Below are positions 1-6,198 of a stretch of DNA of 13,831 bases, in pieces. The notes under the pieces were generated by a model. The model saw only the letters and a program-made list of their open reading frames with translations, was not told the origin of the DNA and searched no databases. Origin of the DNA: an uncultured Blautia sp. GTDB taxonomy: Bacteria; Bacillota; Clostridia; Lachnospirales; Lachnospiraceae. The DNA lies in the NCBI GenBank assembly GCA_934402155.1, contig CAKRTP010000044.1, positions 1 to 13,831 of the forward strand, given 5' to 3'. Position 1 is the stretch's first letter. Each line of letters opens with the position of its first letter. The position numbers and the translations under genes were made by a program.

Positions 1-200
1 CCCCTCGGTGTATGCTCGATTTTTTTGATCACACCGGTTTTTGCTTTGATCCGTTCAGAGTTTTTGTAGCATCCTGACATTGCAACCGCCGGTTCAATAA
101 TATAACTGTAATTCATGTATGACTGAAATTCAGATATCTCTACAACATCGCCAACCCGGATCAGTCCCTGGCGTTCCATTTTAAATTGTTCCTGACGCAT
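1..200 (-). CDS. Small unknown protein, C-terminus cut by window edge
   Basis: Sixty-six codons run from an ATG at 200 to the left edge without a stop, so the C-terminus is missing. The start is well supported: an AGAAAGGAAG ribosome site lies 7 bases upstream, and the gene begins 28 bases after the stop of the recombinase-like gene, so the two are probably co-transcribed. The protein starts MRQEQFKMERQGLIRVGDVV and later has a K-T-G-V-I-K-K-I-E stretch. The G-D-V-V-E-I and T-G-V-I-K-K-I segments resemble strands of a small SH3/KOW-like barrel, but that is only a guess from pattern. One Cys (C46) is visible, with no signal peptide or membrane segment. I do not recognise the family. That it is a real gene is fairly sure; its function is unknown. 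Confidence 0.7.
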   Translation of the reverse strand, partial: MRQEQFKMERQGLIRVGDVVEISEFQSYMNYSYIIEPAVAMSGCYKNSERIKAKTGVIKKIEHTPR

Positions 201-228
201 AAAAAAACTTCCTTTCTGTATCTGTTAT

Positions 229-1128
229 TTATTCATTCTCCGGAAGATCCGCCTTTAATTTGACCATACTGCGAATATTTCTGGATGTTTCATCTATATA
301 GTTCCGTTTATAACGCTTCAGATTATCCGGTGTTATCCCCATTTCCTCGGCAACACCTGTAGTATCGGCACCGTATGCGAACATCGTATAAATACAGGAA
401 TTTCGAAGCTGCTGTGCGCTGTAATTATGAATTCCTGCCTTTGTCGTATATTTTTTCAGCATTCGGCTGATATACATGGTATTCAGCTGATTTCCATATT
501 TATTATAAAACAGATATTCATTTGATTCTCGCTCAGACATATACATATTCAGGATTTTGTAAACATCTTCCGGAATAAAGTTTGCCTTGTCGCGCTTTGA
601 CATAAAGGCATAGGCTCCGTTATTATACAGGCAGATATTTTCAGGCTTCATCTCAATGATCTCTGTAGAAGAAAATCCCATGCGGTAAAGCAAAATTATG
701 ATGCAATATGCCATATGATTATCCTGCGAAGCCACAAGCAGCCTGTCAATCTCCTCTACGGGAACTGCATTTGCGTACATGCTTACTTTCTGGACTTTTT
801 TTACATAATCAGCAAAATGGTTTGTATAATCATTACCAACCCCAAATTCCAGACGATTCTCATATATATAATTTGCCAGAGAATTCAGTTCTCTGATCTT
901 CTTTGCACAGGTACTTGGGGCCAGAACCTTCTCTTCTGTTTTCTTTTCCAGATTTCTGTAAAATCCTGCCACATCTTCTGCCTGGACATCAAGAAAATCT
1001 TTCTTTGTAAATCTCGTGAATTCCAGAAAGTCGCTCTGATATGATGCAATGCTTTCTTCCTGAAACTGTCGGATATAATATTTCCAGATCATTTTTGTTT
1101 TTTCGCTAAAAGGATAATTCTCCATCAT
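229..1128 (-). CDS. Degenerate tyrosine recombinase (phage-integrase fold)
   Basis: The 299-residue protein has the two-part layout of XerC/XerD-type recombinases. Residues ~8-110 form a helical SAM-like core-binding domain (K-x-I-R-E-L-N-S-L around 77-84). Residues ~123-290 form a catalytic-like domain. Aligned by eye, the first catalytic Arg (G-L-R-x-S-E-L) is Ser153 in G-F-S-S-T-E-I. The H-x-L-R box is S-A-Q-Q-L-R-N-S, with Gln239 for His but Arg242 kept. The L-G-H His is Ile265. Tyr273 could still be the nucleophile. Strand cleavage therefore looks impaired or lost. The start is ATG-ATG at 1128 behind AGGAGG, and a promoter at 1194-1222 precedes it. No phage genes or att repeats are visible nearby. 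It may be a domesticated DNA-binding protein. The fold is confident; the role is unknown. Confidence 0.75.
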   Translation of the reverse strand: MMENYPFSEKTKMIWKYYIRQFQEESIASYQSDFLEFTRFTKKDFLDVQAEDVAGFYRNLEKKTEEKVLAPSTCAKKIRELNSLANYIYENRLEFGVGNDYTNHFADYVKKVQKVSMYANAVPVEEIDRLLVASQDNHMAYCIIILLYRMGFSSTEIIEMKPENICLYNNGAYAFMSKRDKANFIPEDVYKILNMYMSERESNEYLFYNKYGNQLNTMYISRMLKKYTTKAGIHNYSAQQLRNSCIYTMFAYGADTTGVAEEMGITPDNLKRYKRNYIDETSRNIRSMVKLKADLPENE

Positions 1129-1146
1129 GCATAAAGGCCCTCCTTT
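1106..1146 (-). promoter_or_regulatory. Leader: Shine-Dalgarno in small hairpin, plus overlapping mini-ORF
   Basis: On the minus strand AAAGG (1146-1142), loop AGGG (1141-1138) and CCTTT (1137-1133) form a 5-bp hairpin that contains the only good Shine-Dalgarno of the recombinase-like gene. An out-of-frame ATG at 1132 sits 6 bases from AGGAGG, closer to the usual spacing than the gene's own start (10 bases). It opens a frame of eight codons ending in TAG at 1106, overlapping the gene's beginning. Both features could lower or tune translation of the recombinase-like gene. The structure is visible in the sequence; the regulatory role is inferred. Confidence 0.35.
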
Positions 1147-1193
1147 CGTGGCTACGCGAAGCAGATTTCAGGGTTTGTTATGTGTTTTTATAT

Positions 1194-1222
1194 ACTATAA
1201 CATAAAAATTGAAGAACTGCAA
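1194..1222 (-). promoter_or_regulatory. Predicted sigma-A promoter of the recombinase-like operon
   Basis: On the minus strand a TTGCAG -35 box (1222-1217) and a TATAGT -10 box (1199-1194) are separated by 17 bases, with an extended -10 TG at the usual place (TGTTATAGT). Transcription would start near 1187 and give a leader of about 60 bases before the recombinase-like gene. The -35 box lies inside the nagA terminator stem-loop, so the two units are packed without spacer. Confidence 0.6.
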
Positions 1223-1234
1223 CTAAAGCAGTTC
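1203..1234 (-). terminator. Intrinsic terminator of dtd-nagA
   Basis: Read on the minus strand, GAACTGC (1234-1228) pairs with GCAGTTC (1220-1214) around a TTTAGTT loop, followed by TTCAATTTTT. The nagA TAG stop codon lies inside the loop, so the hairpin spans the end of the coding region. The stem has 7 pairs and the U-tract is interrupted, so termination may be incomplete and some transcripts could run into the recombinase-like gene. Confidence 0.65.
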
Positions 1235-2374
1235 TCCATCTTTTATTACTTTCTGTACATTAAGTTCCTGATCCAGCAAAACAATATGAGCTTTCTTTCC
1301 CGGATGGATCGAACCATATTCAGCTTCAATACCAAGACTTCTGGCCGGATTGACTGTCGCACAGGCAACTGCCGTTTCAAGCGGTATTTTCATGGTTTTA
1401 ACCGCTGTTTTCATACAGTCCATAAGATTTGTCGCTGAACCTGCTATCGTCCCGTCCAGGGCCAGTGTGGCGCGATTTCCGACTACATTCACATCCAGAC
1501 CTCCAAGCGTATACGATCCATCCGGCATTCCTGCTGCCCGCATGCTGTCACTGATCAGGATCATACGGTCTGCTCCCATCATCTCAAAAGTCGCCCGTAC
1601 TGTTGATGGATGGATATGAACTCCATCACAAATAATCTCTGCCATCACATGCTTATTATCATAGACAGCTCCGATCACCCCCGGCTCTCTGTGCCCAAAC
1701 GGAGGCATTGCATTATAAAGATGTACTGCATGGTTTGCACCTGCATTAAACGCTTTCATAGCTGTATCATAATCTGCATTTGTATGTGCAAGAGAAACAT
1801 TTACCCTGTCCTTGACTGCCTGGATAAAAGAAATGGAATCCTCGCTCTCTTCCGGTGCGATTCCGATAAACTTCACCAGTCCCTCCGATGCCTTAAGGAA
1901 ACGCTCACAGATCTCTGTATCACACGGAACAATGTTTCTTTCATCCTGTGCCCCTTTTTTGGTGCGGCTGATAAAAGGTCCCTCCATATTGATGCCGACA
2001 AGATCTGCCTCTTTCTTACTATGATGTCCCTTTTTATATTCTGCTGCCACGCCAAGAATATGCTCCAGTTCCTCCACCGGAAGAGTCATAGTTGCAGGCG
2101 CGATCGCAGTCACACCCACGGAAGCTTCATATTCCGCAATTCTGGAAAGTGCATCCCTGCTGCCGTCGCAGAAATCATCTCCCATGCATCCATGAAAATG
2201 CAGATCAATAAGTCCGGGAATAGCATACATTCCCTGCCCGTCCAGAATTTCCCCGTTATCTGCCGGACAGTTTCCCTCCGTATATATCTGCACGATCCTG
2301 TCACCCTTTATTACGATACCACCATCAATGAACTTCTTATTCTCTGTAAAAACCTTCACATGATCAATGATCAT
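1223..2374 (-). CDS. nagA: N-acetylglucosamine-6-phosphate deacetylase
   Basis: This cytoplasmic amidohydrolase removes acetate from GlcNAc-6-phosphate to give glucosamine-6-phosphate, feeding amino-sugar catabolism or cell-wall recycling. The 383-residue product matches the usual length of about 380. The TIM-barrel metal site is visible: H-F-H at 59-61, Glu131 in N-M-E-G-P-F, His197 in L-A-H-T-N-A, His218 in H-L-Y-N-A-M, and the catalytic Asp276 in I-S-D-S-M. I chose the ATG at 2374 because GGGGGCAGG stands just before it. An in-frame ATG 51 bases upstream would overlap dtd and add 17 residues that do not fit the family. It lies 34 bases after dtd and ends in its own terminator. No nagB, transporter or NagR/DasR-type site is seen beside it. 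Confidence 0.95.
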   Translation of the reverse strand: MIIDHVKVFTENKKFIDGGIVIKGDRIVQIYTEGNCPADNGEILDGQGMYAIPGLIDLHFHGCMGDDFCDGSRDALSRIAEYEASVGVTAIAPATMTLPVEELEHILGVAAEYKKGHHSKKEADLVGINMEGPFISRTKKGAQDERNIVPCDTEICERFLKASEGLVKFIGIAPEESEDSISFIQAVKDRVNVSLAHTNADYDTAMKAFNAGANHAVHLYNAMPPFGHREPGVIGAVYDNKHVMAEIICDGVHIHPSTVRATFEMMGADRMILISDSMRAAGMPDGSYTLGGLDVNVVGNRATLALDGTIAGSATNLMDCMKTAVKTMKIPLETAVACATVNPARSLGIEAEYGSIHPGKKAHIVLLDQELNVQKVIKDGELL

Positions 2375-2408
2375 TTTTCCTGCCCCCTTTTCTGTAGATT
2401 CCGCCGCA

Positions 2409-2855
2409 TCACAAAATATGCTCATCCAGGATAACCGTAAACGGTCCGTCGTTGATCAGTGAAACCTTCATATCAGCGCCAAAGCTGCCATGCTGAACAA
2501 CCGGAACACTTTTTCTGGCTTCTGAGATCATATATTCATATAAAGCCTCGGCCTTTGCCGGTTCACCTGCCTCAATAAAACTTGGTCTGTTCCCTTTTTT
2601 GCAGTTCGCATACAACGTAAACTGGGAGACAAGAAGCAGTTCCCCGTCCACATCCTTAAGTGAAAGATTTGTCTTTCCGTTCTCATCTTCAAAAATACGA
2701 AGACCCAGAAGTTTTTTCAGGTATTTATCTGCAATCTCCTCGGTATCTTCCTTTCCAACACCAACAAATACCAAAAGACCTTTATTTATTTTTCCTATAT
2801 TCTGTCCATCTACCTGTACTTCTGCCTGAAGTACTCTCTGTACCACCAGTCTCAT
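2409..2855 (-). CDS. dtd: D-aminoacyl-tRNA deacylase
   Basis: DTD hydrolyses D-amino acids (and glycine mischarged on tRNA-Ala) from tRNA, a proofreading step that protects translation. The 148-residue length is typical. The two signature motifs are present: S-Q-F-T-L-Y-A at 77-83, and the cross-subunit G-P motif in N-D-G-P-F-T-V-I-L at 135-143. G-S-F-G-A-D-M lies at 123-129. The N-terminus M-R-L-V-V-Q-R-V is standard, and the ATG at 2855 follows AGGAG by 7 bases. It is the first gene of a pair with nagA. I see no convincing promoter between it and the terminator at 2883-2914, so it may have a weak promoter or depend on read-through. Confidence 0.95.
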   Translation of the reverse strand: MRLVVQRVLQAEVQVDGQNIGKINKGLLVFVGVGKEDTEEIADKYLKKLLGLRIFEDENGKTNLSLKDVDGELLLVSQFTLYANCKKGNRPSFIEAGEPAKAEALYEYMISEARKSVPVVQHGSFGADMKVSLINDGPFTVILDEHIL

Positions 2856-2882
2856 AAAATTTCTCCTGTTTTATTATTCATT

Positions 2883-2914
2883 TATAAAAAGTCCTCTGAC
2901 ACATATCAGAGGAC
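2883..2914 (-). terminator. Strong intrinsic terminator of the cytidylate-kinase-like gene
   Basis: On the minus strand GTCCTCTGA (2914-2906) pairs perfectly with TCAGAGGAC (2899-2891) around a 6-base loop and is followed by TTTTTATAAA. This 9-bp GC-containing stem with a U-tract is a standard Rho-independent terminator. It separates the upstream gene (stop at 2938) from dtd. Confidence 0.9.
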
Positions 2915-2937
2915 CTTTCCGTAAAATTCTCAGATCT

Positions 2938-3576
2938 TTATTTATTTTTGCTTTCATCAAAAATCCTGATCGCTTCTATGATCGTTCTGACACTGTTCTC
3001 AATACCAAGCTTGCTGCTGTCAATACAGAGATTATAACTCCTGGCAGCTCCCCATTTCTTATTGGTATAATAGTTATAATAGCTTGCTCTGCTCTTATCA
3101 GTCTTGGTGATCATGTCCTTTGCTTCTTTTGGTGATTTGTTATGCTTGGAAGCAATACGATTGATACGCCAGTCACGATCCGCATGTACAAATACACTGA
3201 AGCAGTCATTCCAGTCTGCCAGTGCATAATCCGCACAACGTCCTACCATAACGCACGGACCTTCATCTGCCAGTTTCTTGATCGCATCAAACTGTGCAAG
3301 AAAGATCTTGTGGTTCATCGGCATATCAGAAAAACCTGCTGAAGAATATCCAAAGGAGTATGTATCCATGACCAGAGAATACAGAAAACTGTTCGTTGGT
3401 TTCTCATCATGATTCTCAAACAGTTCTTTGCAGATACCGCTGTCGTTTGCGGCATGTTCCAGAAGTTCCTTGTCATAACATTTAATCCCAAAATATTTAG
3501 CGATCTCCTGACCTATCTGTCTTCCTCCACTTCCGTATTCACGTCCGATCGTAATAATTGAACTTGTACTATTCAT
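2938..3576 (-). CDS. Cytidylate-kinase-like nucleotide kinase family protein
   Basis: The 212-residue protein fits the AAA_26/Cytidylate_kin2 family, relatives of CMP kinase with no settled substrate. Residues 7-21 read I-I-T-I-G-R-E-Y-G-S-G-G-R-Q-I. This glycine loop has G-G-R where CMP kinase has G-K-S/T, so the usual Walker A lysine is missing, as is common in this family. Other family-like segments are V-M-V-G-R-C-A-D-Y at 109-117, a lid-like R-A-S-Y-Y around 163-167, and Y-N-L-C-I-D-S-S at 181-188. The ATG at 3576 is preferred: it has GGGAG upstream and lies downstream of its own promoter. An in-frame TTG at 3642 overlaps that promoter's -35 box and is unlikely. A strong terminator follows, making this a mostly single-gene unit. 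The family is confident; the reaction is unknown. Confidence 0.85.
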   Translation of the reverse strand: MNSTSSIITIGREYGSGGRQIGQEIAKYFGIKCYDKELLEHAANDSGICKELFENHDEKPTNSFLYSLVMDTYSFGYSSAGFSDMPMNHKIFLAQFDAIKKLADEGPCVMVGRCADYALADWNDCFSVFVHADRDWRINRIASKHNKSPKEAKDMITKTDKSRASYYNYYTNKKWGAARSYNLCIDSSKLGIENSVRTIIEAIRIFDESKNK

Positions 3577-3612
3577 AAGCTGTACACTCCCTTCTGTAAA
3601 GACTATGGAACT

Positions 3613-3642
3613 ATTATACCTCATTTTTACTGAAAATGCCAA
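3613..3642 (-). promoter_or_regulatory. Predicted sigma-A promoter of the cytidylate-kinase-like gene
   Basis: On the minus strand TTGGCA (3642-3637) and a perfect TATAAT (3618-3613) are separated by 18 bases, immediately after the rluD stop codon. Transcription should begin near 3606, about 30 bases before the ATG at 3576. It gives the gene expression independent of the long upstream operon, although read-through from rluD is also possible because no terminator lies between them. Confidence 0.75.
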
Positions 3643-4557
3643 TTATTTCCGCAATTTCTCCAAAAGCTTCTCAAAGTACTCCGGCAGTGGTGCCATAAAT
3701 TCCATATATTCACCTGTCACCGGATGGCAAAAGCCAAGAATCATAGCATGAAGTGCCTGCCCCTGCAGATGATATGGATTCTTTGAGGAACCATACACTG
3801 TATCACCAAGCAGCGGATGACCAAGACTTGCCATATGCACACGAATCTGATGTGTACGTCCTGTCTCCAGACGACACTCTATATAAGTAGCATTGCCAAA
3901 GCGCTCCAACACCTTATAATGTGTCACCGCTTCTTTTCCGTTCTTGTGATTGACTGCCATTTTCTTGCGGTCGATCGGATGTCTTCCTACAGGCGCATCA
4001 ACCGTTCCTTCATCTTCTTTAAGGTTTCCCTGTACAACTGCACGGTATCTCCTTTTGATGCTATGCTCCTTAAGCTGCTCTGCAAGGTCTCTGTGAGCTC
4101 CGTCTTCTTTGCAGATAAGAAGTGCCCCCGTCGTATCCTTGTCGATTCTGTGTACAATTCCAGGCCTTAAAACGCCATTGATACCGGAAAGATGCTCTCC
4201 GCAATGTGCCATCACCGCATTTACCAGCGTTCCCTCCATATGCCCGGCACTTGGATGCACGACCATATCCTTTGGCTTGTTCACCACCATCAGCCATTCA
4301 TCCTCATAAAGAATATCCAGCGGAATATCCTCCGGCTGAATGTCAGGTGCCTGCAGATCCGGAACCAGAAGAGTAACCTCATCCCCCGCCTGTACTTTAT
4401 AATTTGCCTTGACAACCTTGTCATTTACAGAAACCTTCTGGTCTTTCAGAAGCTTCTGCAGATAAGATCTGGAAAAATCCGGACATACATCCGCAAGATA
4501 ACGGTCAATACGAATACCGGCTTTTTCTGTATCTGTAATAAATTTCATTGTTTCCAT
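3643..4557 (-). CDS. rluD: RluA-family 23S rRNA pseudouridine synthase (RluD/YlyB-like)
   Basis: It converts selected uridines of rRNA to pseudouridine. The 304-residue protein has an N-terminal S4 RNA-binding domain (about 13-65, with I-R-I-D-R-Y-L-A and S-R-S-Y-L-Q-K-L) and an RluA catalytic domain (about 82-295). The catalytic motif is H-R-I-D-K-D-T-T-G at 136-144, with Asp139 as the nucleophile. The family's R-T-H-Q-I-R-V-H-M, then G-H-P-L-L-G-D, follow around 234-253. The start at 4557 uses AAAGGA, which overlaps the end of lspA; the gap is 7 bases. The lspA-rluA-family pairing is common in Firmicutes (B. subtilis lspA-ylyB). The exact target uridines cannot be read from sequence, so the rluD symbol is family-level. 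Confidence 0.93.
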   Translation of the reverse strand: METMKFITDTEKAGIRIDRYLADVCPDFSRSYLQKLLKDQKVSVNDKVVKANYKVQAGDEVTLLVPDLQAPDIQPEDIPLDILYEDEWLMVVNKPKDMVVHPSAGHMEGTLVNAVMAHCGEHLSGINGVLRPGIVHRIDKDTTGALLICKEDGAHRDLAEQLKEHSIKRRYRAVVQGNLKEDEGTVDAPVGRHPIDRKKMAVNHKNGKEAVTHYKVLERFGNATYIECRLETGRTHQIRVHMASLGHPLLGDTVYGSSKNPYHLQGQALHAMILGFCHPVTGEYMEFMAPLPEYFEKLLEKLRK

Positions 4558-4564
4558 AAATCAT

Positions 4565-5092
4565 TTATCCTTTGCTGTTTCGGCTGAGGAACGTAAAATC
4601 CTCATCATCTTTATATTTAAAAATCACCAGAACTACAAGTATGATCCCACCGCATACCACATAAATATCAGCGAGATTAAATACCGGGAAATCGATCAGC
4701 GAAAAATAAATAAAATCCACCACATATCCTCGCAGCAGACGGTCTGCAAGGTTCCCGACTGCTCCACCAAACAAAACTGCCCCTGTGAACATAAGCGGAA
4801 GATAATAAAAATTTTTGGGAATCCTGACAAATACCCAGATCAGTGCAGAACAAAACAATATGCACATTCCTATAAACAGAATCTGTCTGCCCTCAAACAT
4901 TCCAAATGCCATTCCCTTATTCTCCACATAAGAAAGCTCCAGCACACCGGGGATCAGAGACACACTGTCCTGACCCTTGAGATGCAAAAGTGCTTCATAC
5001 TTGGTAATCTGATCCAGAAAAATCAGTATCAGAGTGAGGCTGCCAAAGAGAGTCGTTATCTTTCCTGTTGAAAAGACTGTCTTTTTTTTCAT
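4565..5092 (-). CDS. lspA: Lipoprotein signal peptidase (signal peptidase II)
   Basis: This membrane aspartyl protease cleaves the signal peptide of prolipoproteins after lipid attachment to the +1 Cys. The 175 residues hold four hydrophobic segments at roughly 12-30, 70-88, 95-112 and 140-158. The conserved N-K-G-M-A-F-G-M-F loop is at 58-66. The catalytic dyad is Asp117 in G-N-L-A-D-R and Asp142 in F-N-L-A-D-I-Y, with V-V-D-F-I between them. The start overlaps the aroB stop by four bases (ATGA, 5092-5089), which points to translational coupling. The charged C-terminal tail (K-D-D-E-D) is somewhat long. It is co-transcribed with rluD just downstream. Confidence 0.95.
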   Translation of the reverse strand: MKKKTVFSTGKITTLFGSLTLILIFLDQITKYEALLHLKGQDSVSLIPGVLELSYVENKGMAFGMFEGRQILFIGMCILFCSALIWVFVRIPKNFYYLPLMFTGAVLFGGAVGNLADRLLRGYVVDFIYFSLIDFPVFNLADIYVVCGGIILVVLVIFKYKDDEDFTFLSRNSKG

Positions 5093-6180
5093 CTGAGGAT
5101 CTCCCTGATTCCCTCAATAAGTTCCTCATCACTTACCGTATGGTCAATAAAACTGCTGCCGATTCCCTTCATCAGAACAAACTTAACCTGTCCCCGTTCC
5201 ATTTTTTTATCTTTTTTTGTGGCAGCAAGAACCTCTTTCTCATCAAGTCCGTCCACCCTGACCGGAAGATCATACAGAAGACAGCCTTCCCTGATCTTAT
5301 TGTATTCCCCCTCTGTAAGAAGGTCTCTCTTCCATGAAATATACGCTGCTGCTACCAGACCGATTGCCACACACTGTCCATGCAGAAGCTGGAAATCCTT
5401 AAGCTTTTCTACTGCATGTCCAATCGTATGCCCGAGATTCAGCAGTGCACGTTCTCCCTTTTCCTTCGGATCACGCTCTACAACACCAGCTTTTATCTCA
5501 CAGCAGCGGCGGATCATTCTGGCAAGAACCTGAGTATCCAGTGTACGGATCCTTTCATGCTCTGCAAGTACATAATTATAGAAATCTGCGTCACAGATAA
5601 GACCTGTCTTTAAGACCTCTCCCATTCCACAGGCAAATTCCACCGGCGGAAGTGATTTCAGAGTATTCATATTCATATAGACCAGGCGTGGCTGATGAAA
5701 AGCGCCGACCATATTCTTGTACTGATCAAAATCAACACCTGTCTTGCCTCCTACACTGCTGTCCACCTGAGAAAGAAGGGTCGTCGGAATCTGAATAAAA
5801 TCGATTCCACGAAGATAGGTAGCTGCAGCAAACCCTGAGAGATCACCAACAACACCTCCGCCAAGTGCAACAACAAGACTCTTTCGGTCAAGCTGATTCT
5901 CGATCAGTGCCTTATATAACTGCTGTACAGTATTCAGATTTTTATTTTTTTCTCCTGCCTCAAAAACAAAAACAGAAACTCCGGATGCTGTCTGCGCAAG
6001 AACACGCTTTACTTCCTCCGCATACAGAGGCTCTACATGTGTATCTGTCACGATACAGAGATTTCGTCCTTCCAGTCCCTCTGAACGAATCACATCTGCC
6101 AGTCTGTCAAATCCCTCTTCAAAATAGATCGGATAATAAAAATCTCCTTCTCTTTTTACCTGTAAAATTTCTTCTGTCAT
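5089..6180 (-). CDS. aroB: 3-dehydroquinate synthase
   Basis: AroB turns DAHP into 3-dehydroquinate, the second step of the shikimate pathway, using NAD and a divalent metal in the cytoplasm. The 363-residue length is normal. G-G-G-V-V-G-D at 107-113 is the NAD-binding loop. P-T-T-L-L-S-Q-V-D-S-S-V-G-G-K-T-G follows at 132-148. The metal ligands are Glu188 (G-M-G-E-V-L-K), His251 (N-L-G-H-T-I-G-H) and His267 (L-L-H-G-Q). A very good AGGAGG lies 5 bases before the ATG. It starts 18 bases after ylmH and overlaps lspA by four bases, so it belongs to the division/lipoprotein operon. No other shikimate gene is visible, which is unusual for aroB. Confidence 0.96.
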   Translation of the reverse strand: MTEEILQVKREGDFYYPIYFEEGFDRLADVIRSEGLEGRNLCIVTDTHVEPLYAEEVKRVLAQTASGVSVFVFEAGEKNKNLNTVQQLYKALIENQLDRKSLVVALGGGVVGDLSGFAAATYLRGIDFIQIPTTLLSQVDSSVGGKTGVDFDQYKNMVGAFHQPRLVYMNMNTLKSLPPVEFACGMGEVLKTGLICDADFYNYVLAEHERIRTLDTQVLARMIRRCCEIKAGVVERDPKEKGERALLNLGHTIGHAVEKLKDFQLLHGQCVAIGLVAAAYISWKRDLLTEGEYNKIREGCLLYDLPVRVDGLDEKEVLAATKKDKKMERGQVKFVLMKGIGSSFIDHTVSDEELIEGIREILR

Positions 6181-6198
6181 CTTAGCCTCCTGTGCTGT

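Noticed and set aside
229..1128. Active integrase of a prophage or integrative element
   Set aside because: Several catalytic residues appear replaced, the surrounding genes are core functions, and no att-like repeats, tRNA target or phage genes are visible.
1610..2434. 274-codon plus-strand frame opposite nagA
   Set aside because: Antisense to a gene with full catalytic motifs. The Cys- and His-rich translation looks random and there is no upstream promoter.
2856..2937. Promoter for dtd between the terminator and the gene
   Set aside because: TATAAA- and AATAAT-like strings exist in the AT-rich stretch, but no -35 box at 16-18 bases matches, so I did not call one.
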